The notes under the pieces were generated by a model. That model worked only from the letters and a program-made list of their open reading frames with translations, ran no database searches and was not told the origin of the DNA. A program made the translations under genes and the position numbers. Below are positions 1 to 6,899 of a DNA stretch of 9,040 nucleotides, one piece after another. The stretch lies in the NCBI GenBank assembly GCA_022565935.1, contig JADFJY010000042.1, positions 1-9,040 on the forward strand, read 5' to 3'. Position 1 is the stretch's first letter, and every line of letters begins with the position of its first letter. This DNA is from Nitrososphaerota archaeon. Its GTDB lineage: Archaea > Thermoproteota > Nitrososphaeria > Nitrososphaerales > Nitrosopumilaceae.

Positions 1-2
1 CA

Positions 3-248
3 ACTACAGAATGTTATTTGCCTTATGAAGTCGATGTAGCAGTTGGCGCAACAGTAACTTGGAGTAATGGTGACACTGCTGTACATACTGTAACTAGCGG
101 AAATCCTACAGACGGTGTCGATGAATTATTTGATTCTAGTATATTCATGTCTGGTGAGACTTTTGAATTTACATTTAATGATGCAGGAACTTTTGATTAT
201 TTTTGTATGGTTCATCCTTGGATGACTGGAATTGTTAATGTTAGTTAA
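3..248 (+). CDS. Cupredoxin (plastocyanin-like blue copper protein), 3' part only
   Basis: This is the C-terminal part, about 81 residues, of a blue-copper domain protein; the frame is open to the left edge, so the true start lies outside the window. All four type 1 copper ligands can be seen: a His in AVHTVTSG (codon at 84-86), then Cys (204-206), His (213-215) and Met (222-224) in FCMVHPWM. The beta-strand pattern VGATVTWSN, followed by a GTFDYFC strand, is typical of plastocyanin and halocyanin-like domains. Such proteins carry single electrons on the outer face of the membrane, and ammonia-oxidising thaumarchaea encode many of them in place of cytochrome c (family knowledge). A signal peptide, membrane anchor or second domain cannot be judged. 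The stop codon overlaps the rad50 stop on the other strand by four bases. An in-frame TTG at 18 is an unlikely start, because coding sequence continues upstream of it. Confidence 0.88.
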   Translation, partial: TTECYLPYEVDVAVGATVTWSNGDTAVHTVTSGNPTDGVDELFDSSIFMSGETFEFTFNDAGTFDYFCMVHPWMTGIVNVS

Positions 249-2323
249 AGTGCAGTAACTTTACTTCCTTCTTCAGATGATTCAAATTTGTAAATTCTTT
301 CAACAGTAGAATCCTCAAATATTTCTGCATCATGTGTAATTATTAGAAACTGCATTGGTGTTTCTGAATTTGAAATATTTGATAACTGAGATAATACCCC
401 TACTAAAGATTTTTTTCTCTCAGCATCAAGATGGGTTGTAGGCTCATCAAGTATCATTAGATTAAGATTTGATGTTCCTAGAAGACTTGCCATTCCTAAT
501 CGTAATGCAAGTGCTACACTGACTTTTTCTCCTCCACTAAGTGATTCTAATTCTAGTACCTCATTTTTTGAATAACAAGTAATGGAAACATCTCTTGTTT
601 TTTCTGATAATAAAATTCTCTGAATTTTTGTATTAAGTAATGAAAGATATTCTGAAGCTTTGGCAGATATTGTATTTAGTGCCCATGATCTTAGACTAGT
701 TGCAACAGGACCATCTCTACTAAAAATTTTCATTTGAATTTCATCAAGACTTGTTACATATTCTTTTACAATCTTTAGTTCTGAAATTGCACTTTGAATT
801 ATATTGATTTGTTTCTCCCCTTTAGAAATTTTTTCTGAAATTGCACCAATTCGTTGGTCTATTTCAGAGAGATTCATCTGTTTTTCATTTACCAACTTTT
901 TAAGATTTGTAAATTCATGTTCATTAAATCCTCTAGTCGCCATTTCTAATTTTGAAATATTTTCAAAAATTATTTTTGCATGAGAATCAATTTGTGATAT
1001 TTCTAGCAAATTCCCATTAGAAGATAGAGGAATTTTCTGTATGTTTTGTCTCTTTGCCTCTACGTTTTCTTGAATTTTCATTAATTCTTCTTTATTGTTA
1101 ATTGAATGAGCTCTAAGTGTTGCTTCTGCATCTCTTGCATGTTGTAATTTTTCTGAAAATTCTTTTCTTTTTTGATTATAGAGATCTCTTTCTTTTTCTT
1201 TTGAAATAATTTCTTCTTTTAGTAATTTCATCTCTTCTTTGAGATGCTCTTCTTGAAAAAGTGGATTTAGTTTTTCAACATGCGAATCACATACTGGACA
1301 TTTGTTATCTTTTAGTTGAAGTTTTGATGCTAGCAATTGTTTTTCTTTTAAGGATGCAGCTTGGTTTGTTAGTTCTTGGATTTTCTTTAATGTGTCTTCT
1401 ATTATTTGCTCTACTTTTTGTATTTTAGACTCTAAATCCTCTTTCAGGCTGGCATGCTCAAAACAGCCTTTACAATCACGTATTTTACTCTCATTTTCAT
1501 TAATTTCATGCTGCATTTCACGGATTGCTTCTTTTGCATATTCTAAAAGTTCTTTTTTTCTTAATTCCAGTTGATTGATTTTATCTATTTTTGGGCCTTC
1601 TGTTTCTACTTTTTTTCTTAACTCATCAACTTCATTACGTAATTTTTCTTGTTTTGATTCTAATTGATTTTTTTCAGGTTTTGCTTCTTTGATTTCCTTT
1701 TGATATATTTCTAATTCTTGTGATAATTTTTCAATGTCTGTATCATCATATCCAATTTTATCTCTAATTTTTTCACGAAATTCTTTATTCACTATCTTCA
1801 TTGATTCTGATGCAACGTCAAGCTTGTCAATTCCTATAATTGCATTAATTAACTCTTTGAATTCTTTTGGTTTTGCATTAATAATTGCATTTAATTCTCC
1901 TTGTTGTACTATTGATGCTATCTTTAATTTTTCAAAATCAAGGCCAATAGTTTTTTCAATTTCACGAGTCATTGATTCACCAAATTGTTTTCTTTCACCT
2001 GCTGCAAGTTCAATACGATCATCTCCAATTATTTCAGAAAATTTTGCAGAAAGATTCCCTTTACTATCTATTTTTCTTACTGCTTCGTATTGTTTACCAT
2101 TAATTGAAAATCCTATTTTTGCAAATCCTTGATTTGAACCACGTTTAATCAAACTTTTGTTTGATTTTCTTGTATGTTTCCCAAATAGCGCAAATGTGAT
2201 TGCATCTATCATACTTGATTTTCCTGCACCATTTTCCCCTACGAAAACTGTTACTCCATTTTCTAATTCTAATTTTGTATCAGAATGTGCTAAAAAATCT
2301 CCTAACTCTATTGATGTAATCAT
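245..2323 (-). CDS. rad50: Rad50, SMC-like ATPase of the Mre11-Rad50 complex
   Basis: This 692-residue protein is the ATP-driven clamp partner of Mre11 in sensing and resecting double-strand breaks. The N-terminal ATPase lobe has Walker A GENGAGKSS (residues 29-37) and a Q-loop in SIVQQGE (about 138-144). Charged heptad-like coiled coils run from roughly 165 to 335 and 350 to 530. They flank the zinc hook CPVC (342-345), through which two Rad50 molecules join by one Zn ion. The C-terminal lobe has the signature LSGGEK (595-600), Walker B LMILDEPT (D626, E627) followed by a D-loop, and the switch His in ITHD (H664). The protein is shorter than well-studied archaeal Rad50 (near 850-880 residues), so the arms are short. 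An extra CKGC (284-287) lies in the first coil. The ATG shares one base with the mre11 stop (TAATG), with a Shine-Dalgarno inside the end of mre11. It is the last gene of the repair operon. Confidence 0.96.
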   Translation of the reverse strand: MITSIELGDFLAHSDTKLELENGVTVFVGENGAGKSSMIDAITFALFGKHTRKSNKSLIKRGSNQGFAKIGFSINGKQYEAVRKIDSKGNLSAKFSEIIGDDRIELAAGERKQFGESMTREIEKTIGLDFEKLKIASIVQQGELNAIINAKPKEFKELINAIIGIDKLDVASESMKIVNKEFREKIRDKIGYDDTDIEKLSQELEIYQKEIKEAKPEKNQLESKQEKLRNEVDELRKKVETEGPKIDKINQLELRKKELLEYAKEAIREMQHEINENESKIRDCKGCFEHASLKEDLESKIQKVEQIIEDTLKKIQELTNQAASLKEKQLLASKLQLKDNKCPVCDSHVEKLNPLFQEEHLKEEMKLLKEEIISKEKERDLYNQKRKEFSEKLQHARDAEATLRAHSINNKEELMKIQENVEAKRQNIQKIPLSSNGNLLEISQIDSHAKIIFENISKLEMATRGFNEHEFTNLKKLVNEKQMNLSEIDQRIGAISEKISKGEKQINIIQSAISELKIVKEYVTSLDEIQMKIFSRDGPVATSLRSWALNTISAKASEYLSLLNTKIQRILLSEKTRDVSITCYSKNEVLELESLSGGEKVSVALALRLGMASLLGTSNLNLMILDEPTTHLDAERKKSLVGVLSQLSNISNSETPMQFLIITHDAEIFEDSTVERIYKFESSEEGSKVTAL

Positions 2324-3459
2324 TATTTTTTCTCCTTTTTGAATTTCTCAAAATTCTCAATAATTATTTGAGATGCTTCTTTTATTTCTCTAGATGCTAA
2401 AATTGGAAGTAATTCCCTTATTGCAAAACTTGCAGCTTGCTCAGAACCTAAAGCATCAACTGATAGTCTATACATTTCATCATCAATGACATTTGGTCTA
2501 TCGAGGAATACTGATGAATCAGAAATTTGTTTTGTACTTATCCCCCAAGTACATCTGAGTACTAACGAATTTAGCCTTGCAATTTGTGCCTGTATATGAT
2601 CTGTTTCTATCTTCTCACCTTGTATTTTTATCTCCACAATGGGTTTTTTTGTAGAATTAACTATTTTTTCAGAAATTTCATCAATTGTTTTTGATAATTC
2701 TTTGTATTCTGTTTTGAATGAAAATTGAGGTCTTGTGTCTACTTGAATCCAATTAGGGATTGCTTCTTCTCCAGAAATATCTACTTCGAAGAATCCTTTT
2801 TTTGTTTCTTTAATTCCTTCACTTATCAATTCAGTAGAGCCAGGATATGCAATTGGGCCATTTAGATGATTAAATTGTTTCACATCTTTATCGTGCAGAT
2901 GACCCATGGCATAATATGTAAAATTCTTTGGCAAGTCAGTTGATTGTATCTCTGCAGCAAACTTGTTGAATTCTGTAATTCCTTGATGCAACACTAAAAT
3001 CTTGTGTCCAGAATGATTTTGTGCACGTTTATCTATCTCTGCAAATTTTTCTTCATATTGTGGCATTTCTGCTTTTCTAATTTTATCAAATCCGGCAAGG
3101 AGTATCCCGTTGTATTCAATTGGAATTCCTTGACCAATGTATTTTGAAAATCCTAAATTATGGTACACATATGGAATTGGTGTAGCTCTGATTCTACTGA
3201 TATCATGTTCTCCTAAAATAAAAAATGAATCAATACAATTTTCTTTTAATCTTATTAATCCATTTGCCATTTGATTAATTGCTGTTCCATTTGGCTTAGG
3301 TTCATGAAAAATATCTCCAGCAAATATTACAAAATTCACATGATCTTTTATTGATATGTCAATTGATTGATTAAATGCATCATACACATCTTGTGCACGC
3401 TCCTCTAAACCATATTGTACCAATCCCAAATGTGTGTCTGAAATGTGAGAAAATAACAT
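2323..3459 (-). CDS. mre11: Mre11 nuclease of the Mre11-Rad50 complex
   Basis: This 378-residue calcineurin-like phosphoesterase is the Mn-dependent nuclease that trims DNA ends together with Rad50. The motifs come in family order: SDTHLG (D8, H10), AGDIFH (D49, H52), GEHD (residues 83-86, with H85 matching the catalytic His), LHQG (H158) and GHLH (H187, H189). Numbering through motif III matches Pyrococcus Mre11, where position 84 is the metal-binding Asn; here it is Glu. The capping domain follows from about 210 to 320. The C-terminus (about 330-378), helical and Lys/Glu-rich, is where archaeal Mre11 binds the base of the Rad50 coils (family knowledge). The ATG begins directly after the herA stop with no spacer. 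I see no Shine-Dalgarno before it, so translation probably depends on coupling to herA. Length is normal for an archaeal Mre11. Confidence 0.95.
   Translation of the reverse strand: MLFSHISDTHLGLVQYGLEERAQDVYDAFNQSIDISIKDHVNFVIFAGDIFHEPKPNGTAINQMANGLIRLKENCIDSFFILGEHDISRIRATPIPYVYHNLGFSKYIGQGIPIEYNGILLAGFDKIRKAEMPQYEEKFAEIDKRAQNHSGHKILVLHQGITEFNKFAAEIQSTDLPKNFTYYAMGHLHDKDVKQFNHLNGPIAYPGSTELISEGIKETKKGFFEVDISGEEAIPNWIQVDTRPQFSFKTEYKELSKTIDEISEKIVNSTKKPIVEIKIQGEKIETDHIQAQIARLNSLVLRCTWGISTKQISDSSVFLDRPNVIDDEMYRLSVDALGSEQAASFAIRELLPILASREIKEASQIIIENFEKFKKEKK
2332..2335 (-). promoter_or_regulatory. Shine-Dalgarno (GGAG) for rad50
   Basis: On the minus strand AAAGGAGA lies inside the last codons of mre11, with 8 bases between GGAG and the rad50 ATG at 2323. 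It fixes the rad50 start and, with the TAATG stop-start overlap, suggests that translation of rad50 is coupled to mre11. The Lys/Glu-rich C-terminus of Mre11 (KKEKK) is what this sequence encodes. Confidence 0.72.
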
Positions 3460-4992
3460 TTAGTCTAACAACAAATCTTTTTGAATAAGCCCCTGTGTTG
3501 ATTCTATTGCAACTTCTTTCATTTTATCTGCATTTGCCCAAGCAGTAACTGCGCTTTGATCTGCACCCATTACCTTCTCTTTTACTTCCTCAACGTGTAC
3601 CATTGATGGCAAATTTGTCCATTGACCCACAAGAACCGCATCCCCTACGTTAAGCGAGGCCAATTGAGAAATTAATTCACGGCTGGTAGACTCTGTTGCT
3701 GAGGCTATTTGACGCTGGTCATCTTCCTGAATAATCTTCATTATAGCAAATGATCCCATCTGGCTGAGTACATTTAGATCTATACTTCGTGGTCTCTGAG
3801 ATACAATTGCTAAACCCAATCCGAATTTTCTTCCTTCTCTTGCAATTTTTGCAGCCCAGTATTTTGCACTGGTGTCATGATCTTTTGGAATGAATACATG
3901 TGCTTCTTCTATAATTACAAAAATAGGCGAATTAAATCTGTAATTCCTTTCTCTTTTTGTTCTTCCATGTCTTGCAATACTGGCATCTTTTCTATCTTTG
4001 AGTAATTGTTGCAAGTAAAATGCAACTGCAACATTAGCTTGTTTTTCTGATAACTCTGAAATATTAAGAATATTTGTTCGTCCCTCTTTGATGAAACTAA
4101 TTGGATCCCCCATATCAGGATCTAAAATATCTTCAAATCTCCTTTGAGATTCTTCTATAATATCCTGAACTCTATATGCTGATGTCCGAATTTCTTTTAG
4201 CTTTTTATCTTCTGAATTTACAATAAAATCAACTTCAGTTTCCAATTTTTTCCAAAATTCTTTTGCTTCTTTGACATGTTTTGTAAATGCCATTCTCAAA
4301 ACTCGTTGTTGAACATTTGCTCCATCTCTAATCTCTAATACTTCTGATAGTTGATCTGCATCTAATAATCTAGGATTTATTTTTGCATCAATTACATTGA
4401 TACGTGGAATATTTAGAAATGTGTAATCGTTATGATAGTCAAAAATTATTACAGTTCCTTTTAATTTTGAAATTTGTTTTGTAATTAGTGAAACAAGATT
4501 ACTCTTACCCATACCTGTCATTGCTAATATTCCTAAATGCCTTGAAACAATCTTATCCAAATTTATTTTGACATCAATTGTTTTGTTTCGTAAAAGATTT
4601 CCAATCTTTACCCATCCTTCATTTTTTGGGCTGAAAATTTCTTCAAGATCTTGTCTACTCGGTTGAGTGATTTCCGTGCCTGGAATTGGTGGAATTGCAG
4701 GAATGATAGATTGACCTTTTCTCAAATTTTTTAAAAATCCTAAAATTCCAATATGCGCAGTGAATGTTTTATCTCTTTTGTTGAGTTTTGCAATTTCAGT
4801 ACTTTCCATTGCTTCATCAAAATTTCTGACATCAGTAAAAGCAGCACTTGATATAGATGATCTTTCAACTAGCCCTAAAATTTCTCCCTCTTCTGAATTA
4901 ATTTTGATATACTCACCAACAGATAGTGCCCTTGAAGTAATTGCTGTTACAAATGTAGGTTTTGATTCTCCTACAACAAAACCCAAACTCAT
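3460..4992 (-). CDS. herA: HerA, hexameric DNA translocase/helicase
   Basis: This 510-residue ATPase of the FtsK-HerA class forms a hexamer that pumps duplex DNA towards NurA during end resection. Residues 1 to about 90 form the HAS-barrel domain, the docking surface for NurA in known homologues. The ATPase core has Walker A TGMGKSN (159-165), a beta strand ending in IIFDYH (D185), Walker B IFVIIEEAH (E362, E363), Arg residues in AREGRKFG (R385, R388) that may serve as trans-acting fingers, and the sensor-like SQRPR (399-402). A helical insert occupies about 210-300. Length is close to that of the Sulfolobus protein (about 500). The ATG overlaps the nurA stop as ATGA and has a strong Shine-Dalgarno 7 bases upstream, which settles the start. 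Its position between nurA and mre11 supports a single end-resection machine. Confidence 0.95.
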   Translation of the reverse strand: MSLGFVVGESKPTFVTAITSRALSVGEYIKINSEEGEILGLVERSSISSAAFTDVRNFDEAMESTEIAKLNKRDKTFTAHIGILGFLKNLRKGQSIIPAIPPIPGTEITQPSRQDLEEIFSPKNEGWVKIGNLLRNKTIDVKINLDKIVSRHLGILAMTGMGKSNLVSLITKQISKLKGTVIIFDYHNDYTFLNIPRINVIDAKINPRLLDADQLSEVLEIRDGANVQQRVLRMAFTKHVKEAKEFWKKLETEVDFIVNSEDKKLKEIRTSAYRVQDIIEESQRRFEDILDPDMGDPISFIKEGRTNILNISELSEKQANVAVAFYLQQLLKDRKDASIARHGRTKRERNYRFNSPIFVIIEEAHVFIPKDHDTSAKYWAAKIAREGRKFGLGLAIVSQRPRSIDLNVLSQMGSFAIMKIIQEDDQRQIASATESTSRELISQLASLNVGDAVLVGQWTNLPSMVHVEEVKEKVMGADQSAVTAWANADKMKEVAIESTQGLIQKDLLLD

Positions 4993-5825
4993 CCTAATAC
5001 CTCCCGTGAACCAATTTCATTACTTAATCCTAACAAACTAACCATTTTTGCAAGTTCCTTATCTGATATTTTACAATTATTATGTGCGAGCTTTAATGCA
5101 TATGGATATCCGCCTACACTAGTCTTGTACAATTTATTTAATACTGATTTAACTTCACTTTCATCATGTTGTTCTCCTAGAAATTCTAATTTGATTATTG
5201 GAGTAGAGTCACTTAATCTCACAAATGTTGATGAAATCACTTTATCTGTACCATATTTTTTTTCTACAAATATTTTACTAAATCCTGGATTGTTTGTTAC
5301 GTGATTATAATAAAAAATATCTCCTGCAAGAGAACCTAAACTTTCAAATTGTTTTTTTGTATTTGATGTCTTTGCAATGAATATTACGTTATCTCTTTTT
5401 TTCATTGTCTTTACAACCAATGAACCTAAAGTTGATTGTCTTGTCATAAATTGAGAGTGTAGTGAACCATCCATCAATACTAAATCAACCAAATCTACGG
5501 TTTTCACACAAGCATCAATTTCCATTTTAGTTGCAATTCTTGAAAGATCTATGTCTGAACCTAATCCTGAATCATGTAAATCCACTAGAATTTCTCCATC
5601 AGATTTGATTGAAACTGCTGTTGTTGCCCAAAGCTCAATTCCTTGAAATTTTGTATTGTTAAAACTACTATCAATTCCTGCTGTAACTACCTCTTCTTTT
5701 GTAGGCGTAAATTCTATCCAATTCTCTCTTGCTTTTTGTAAAATTTGCTCAAATTTAGGACCTTTGAGAATGGATAACATCTTGTCTCTGTTGATGATAG
5801 CGTCTTTGTATACAGTGTTAAGCAC
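4989..5825 (-). CDS. nurA: NurA, 5'-to-3' nuclease partner of HerA
   Basis: This 278-residue RNase H-like nuclease works inside the HerA-NurA complex to degrade the 5' strand and expose 3' single strands. Visible family features are the N-terminal acidic motif GIDSS (D52, first catalytic Asp), an acidic helix MEID (E102), the LMDGS strand (D119), the FIAKTS strand (about 149-154), and the C-terminal GYPYALKLAH motif (about 239-248), whose His lies near the active site in known NurA proteins. Length is normal for the family. The start is a GTG at 5825; the only in-frame codons between it and the upstream stop at 5856-5858 are non-standard starts, so GTG is the best choice. No Shine-Dalgarno precedes it. 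An AATTTATT stretch about 25 bases upstream could be a weak internal promoter, but coupling to the small ORF that ends 8 bases upstream is also possible. Confidence 0.92.
   Translation of the reverse strand: MLNTVYKDAIINRDKMLSILKGPKFEQILQKARENWIEFTPTKEEVVTAGIDSSFNNTKFQGIELWATTAVSIKSDGEILVDLHDSGLGSDIDLSRIATKMEIDACVKTVDLVDLVLMDGSLHSQFMTRQSTLGSLVVKTMKKRDNVIFIAKTSNTKKQFESLGSLAGDIFYYNHVTNNPGFSKIFVEKKYGTDKVISSTFVRLSDSTPIIKLEFLGEQHDESEVKSVLNKLYKTSVGGYPYALKLAHNNCKISDKELAKMVSLLGLSNEIGSREVLG
5000..5004 (-). promoter_or_regulatory. Shine-Dalgarno (GGAGG) for herA
   Basis: The minus strand reads GGGAGGTATTAGGATGA across the nurA-herA junction. GGAGG is 7 bases from the herA ATG and lies inside the last codons of nurA. 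It is the strongest ribosome binding site in the window and marks herA as an internal gene of a polycistronic message. The first genes of both divergent units lack such a site. Confidence 0.78.
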
Positions 5826-5833
5826 AACAATGG

Positions 5834-5932
5834 TTAGTTGGATTGAATAAATTCTTTAGGTTGTACTAAACCTTGACAAAACTGATCTATCCAAACCATT
5901 ATTCTATTTTGCCTTTCAGACCAATTTTTCAT
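5834..5932 (-). CDS. Possible leader small ORF (32 residues) ahead of nurA
   Basis: A 32-codon frame starts with ATG at 5932 and ends with TAA 8 bases before the nurA GTG, in a different frame from nurA. The peptide begins MKNWSERQNRIMVWIDQF and continues with a GLVQPKEF segment; it looks like a short, soluble, partly amphipathic helix with no membrane segment or signal peptide. I recognise no family. The main support is positional: the ATG lies about 28 bases from the centre of the TATA-like palindrome at 5957-5964, the spacing expected for a leaderless archaeal mRNA, and the frame fills most of what would otherwise be an unusually long leader. Codon choice is ordinary for this genome. It could be a real small protein of the repair operon, a translated leader that sets nurA expression, or a chance frame. 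Conservation in relatives would decide. Confidence 0.45.
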   Translation of the reverse strand: MKNWSERQNRIMVWIDQFCQGLVQPKEFIQSN

Positions 5933-5956
5933 TTGTGTTTGATGGGTTACCTAGAA

Positions 5957-5964
5957 TTAATTAA
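5957..5964. promoter_or_regulatory. Shared palindromic TATA box for divergent leaderless transcripts
   Basis: TTAATTAA is its own reverse complement, centred at 5960.5. The nadX TTG start is 27.5 bases to the right and the small ORF ATG is 28.5 bases to the left. Archaeal TATA boxes centre about 26-27 bases upstream of the transcription start, so both transcripts would begin at, or one base before, their start codons. No other good TATA element is visible in the 5933-5987 gap. I infer that one TBP site, bound in either direction, serves both the repair operon and nadX. Confidence 0.6.
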
Positions 5965-5987
5965 GTGATTGTTTCTAGTACTGCTGA

Positions 5988-6806
5988 TTGAAAAAAATTG
6001 GTTTATTGGGTTGTGGCGCAATAGGTACTCAAATAGCCCTTGCAATTGATTCAGGTAAGATTCCAGCAGTTCTAACTCATGTTTATGATACCTCTAAAGA
6101 AGCTGCAGTTGAACTTGTTTCAAAATTAAATACAAAGCCCGAAATTGTAGAAAACTCTCATCTTTTATCCTCACATCCAGTACACATTATAGTTGAAGCT
6201 GCTTCTCAGGATGCAGTAAGAGATGTAGCACTAAGTGTTTTGCAAAATAAACGTGACTTGATGATTATGAGTGTTGGTGCATTACTTGATGAATCCATCT
6301 ATGAAATTTTGTCAGATGCATGTAGTGATTTCAAAAAAACAATCTATCTTCCTTCTGGTGCAATTGCTGGGTTGGATGGAATAAAATCCATCAAAGATGA
6401 ATTAGAATCACTATCTATTACTACAACAAAACATCCACGTTCTCTTAAAGGTGCCAAGTTTTTTGAAACATCTGATATTGATTTAGATTCAATTACATCA
6501 CCTACAACAATCTTTGAGGGAACTGCAAAAGAGGCTGTCTCTTTGTTTCCTGCCAACATCAATGTAGCTGCACTTTTATCATTGTCAGGAATCGGTAGTG
6601 AAAAAACAGGTGTAAAAATTGTTGCTGATCCAAACACTGACAAAAATACTCATCACATAGAAGCCGCTGGAAAATTTGGCAAGATGACATTTACAATTGA
6701 AAATTTTCCAGATGCTAATAACCCAAAAACAAGCAGGTTAGCAATTTTATCTGCTATTGAAACTCTAAGAAAATACTGCTCAGATGATATTCGAATTGGT
6801 ACCTAA
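5988..6806 (+). CDS. nadX: L-aspartate dehydrogenase (NadX type), first step of NAD synthesis
   Basis: This 272-residue protein oxidises L-aspartate to iminoaspartate with NAD(P), supplying the substrate of quinolinate synthase and replacing the flavoenzyme NadB. The N-terminal Rossmann fold has GCGAIG (8-13). The family signatures PSGAIAGLDG (122-131) and NINVAALLSLSG (190-201), and a C-terminal DPNTDKNTHHIE segment (214-225), follow in the usual order; H222 is the likely counterpart of the conserved active-site His. The final GKFGKMTFTIEN strand and NPKTSRLAILSAIETL helix are also typical. The start is TTG directly after an in-frame TGA, so no longer form is possible. There is no Shine-Dalgarno, in keeping with the leaderless promoter. 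nadA follows after 93 bases with its own TATA box. The neighbouring nadA and nadC support this role over other dehydrogenases of the same fold. Confidence 0.9.
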   Translation: MKKIGLLGCGAIGTQIALAIDSGKIPAVLTHVYDTSKEAAVELVSKLNTKPEIVENSHLLSSHPVHIIVEAASQDAVRDVALSVLQNKRDLMIMSVGALLDESIYEILSDACSDFKKTIYLPSGAIAGLDGIKSIKDELESLSITTTKHPRSLKGAKFFETSDIDLDSITSPTTIFEGTAKEAVSLFPANINVAALLSLSGIGSEKTGVKIVADPNTDKNTHHIEAAGKFGKMTFTIENFPDANNPKTSRLAILSAIETLRKYCSDDIRIGT

Positions 6807-6808
6807 TT

Positions 6809-6823
6809 TGGCAATTATTGCCA
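6809..6823. repeat. Perfect 15-base inverted repeat between nadX and nadA
   Basis: TGGCAAT-T-ATTGCCA has two perfect 7-base arms around one central base. It begins 3 bases after the nadX stop and lies about 43 bases upstream of the putative nadA TATA box. As RNA it could fold as a 5-pair stem with a 5-base loop. It is either part of the nadX 3' end and terminator, since a T-run follows 10 bases later, or an operator for a dimeric regulator of NAD genes. The sequence alone does not separate these. Confidence 0.55.
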
Positions 6824-6833
6824 CATTTGCTAG

Positions 6834-6839
6834 TTTTTT
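6834..6839 (+). terminator. T-run, possible nadX terminator
   Basis: Six T residues lie 28 bases downstream of the nadX stop, on the coding strand and after the inverted repeat at 6809-6823. Archaeal RNA polymerase terminates at such T-tracts without needing a hairpin. T-rich runs are common in this AT-rich DNA, so the call is weak. A separate nadA promoter downstream makes termination here plausible. Confidence 0.35.
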
Positions 6840-6865
6840 AGAGAATTCTAGGCTACTTCCTATTC

Positions 6866-6871
6866 TTTAAA
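6866..6871 (+). promoter_or_regulatory. TATA box for nadA
   Basis: TTTAAA is centred about 31 bases upstream of the nadA ATG at 6900. The expected transcription start, 26-27 bases from the centre, falls at about 6894-6896 and leaves a leader of only a few bases. nadA has no Shine-Dalgarno, which fits a leaderless or near-leaderless mRNA. The promoter would also drive the TPR gene 14 bases after nadA. Confidence 0.5.
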
Positions 6872-6899
6872 TCCCTACAAAGACAATTTTTTGTAATCT

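Noticed and set aside
1184..1216. Repetitive TTCTTTT-like tracts in the rad50 region
   Set aside because: They are the antisense of Lys/Glu codons in the coiled coil (AAA, GAA), not a microsatellite or regulatory repeat.
1734..2132. Open 132-codon plus-strand frame within rad50
   Set aside because: It lies wholly antisense to the conserved Rad50 N-terminal region. Its Ser/Phe/Ile-rich product is what AT-rich antisense frames give, and there is no promoter, ribosome site or family motif.
4760..5041. Open 93-codon plus-strand frame across the herA-nurA junction
   Set aside because: It is antisense to the herA N-terminal domain and the nurA end. The GGAGG site and ATGA overlap on the minus strand explain this junction.
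5846..5854. AATTTATTC (minus strand) as the main nurA promoter
   Set aside because: It is about 25 bases from the nurA GTG, but is a weaker TATA match than TTAATTAA at 5957-5964 and lies inside the small ORF. It is kept only as a possible secondary promoter.
6344..6643. Open 99-codon minus-strand frame within nadX
   Set aside because: It is antisense to well-conserved nadX motifs and shows no domain or start signals of its own.
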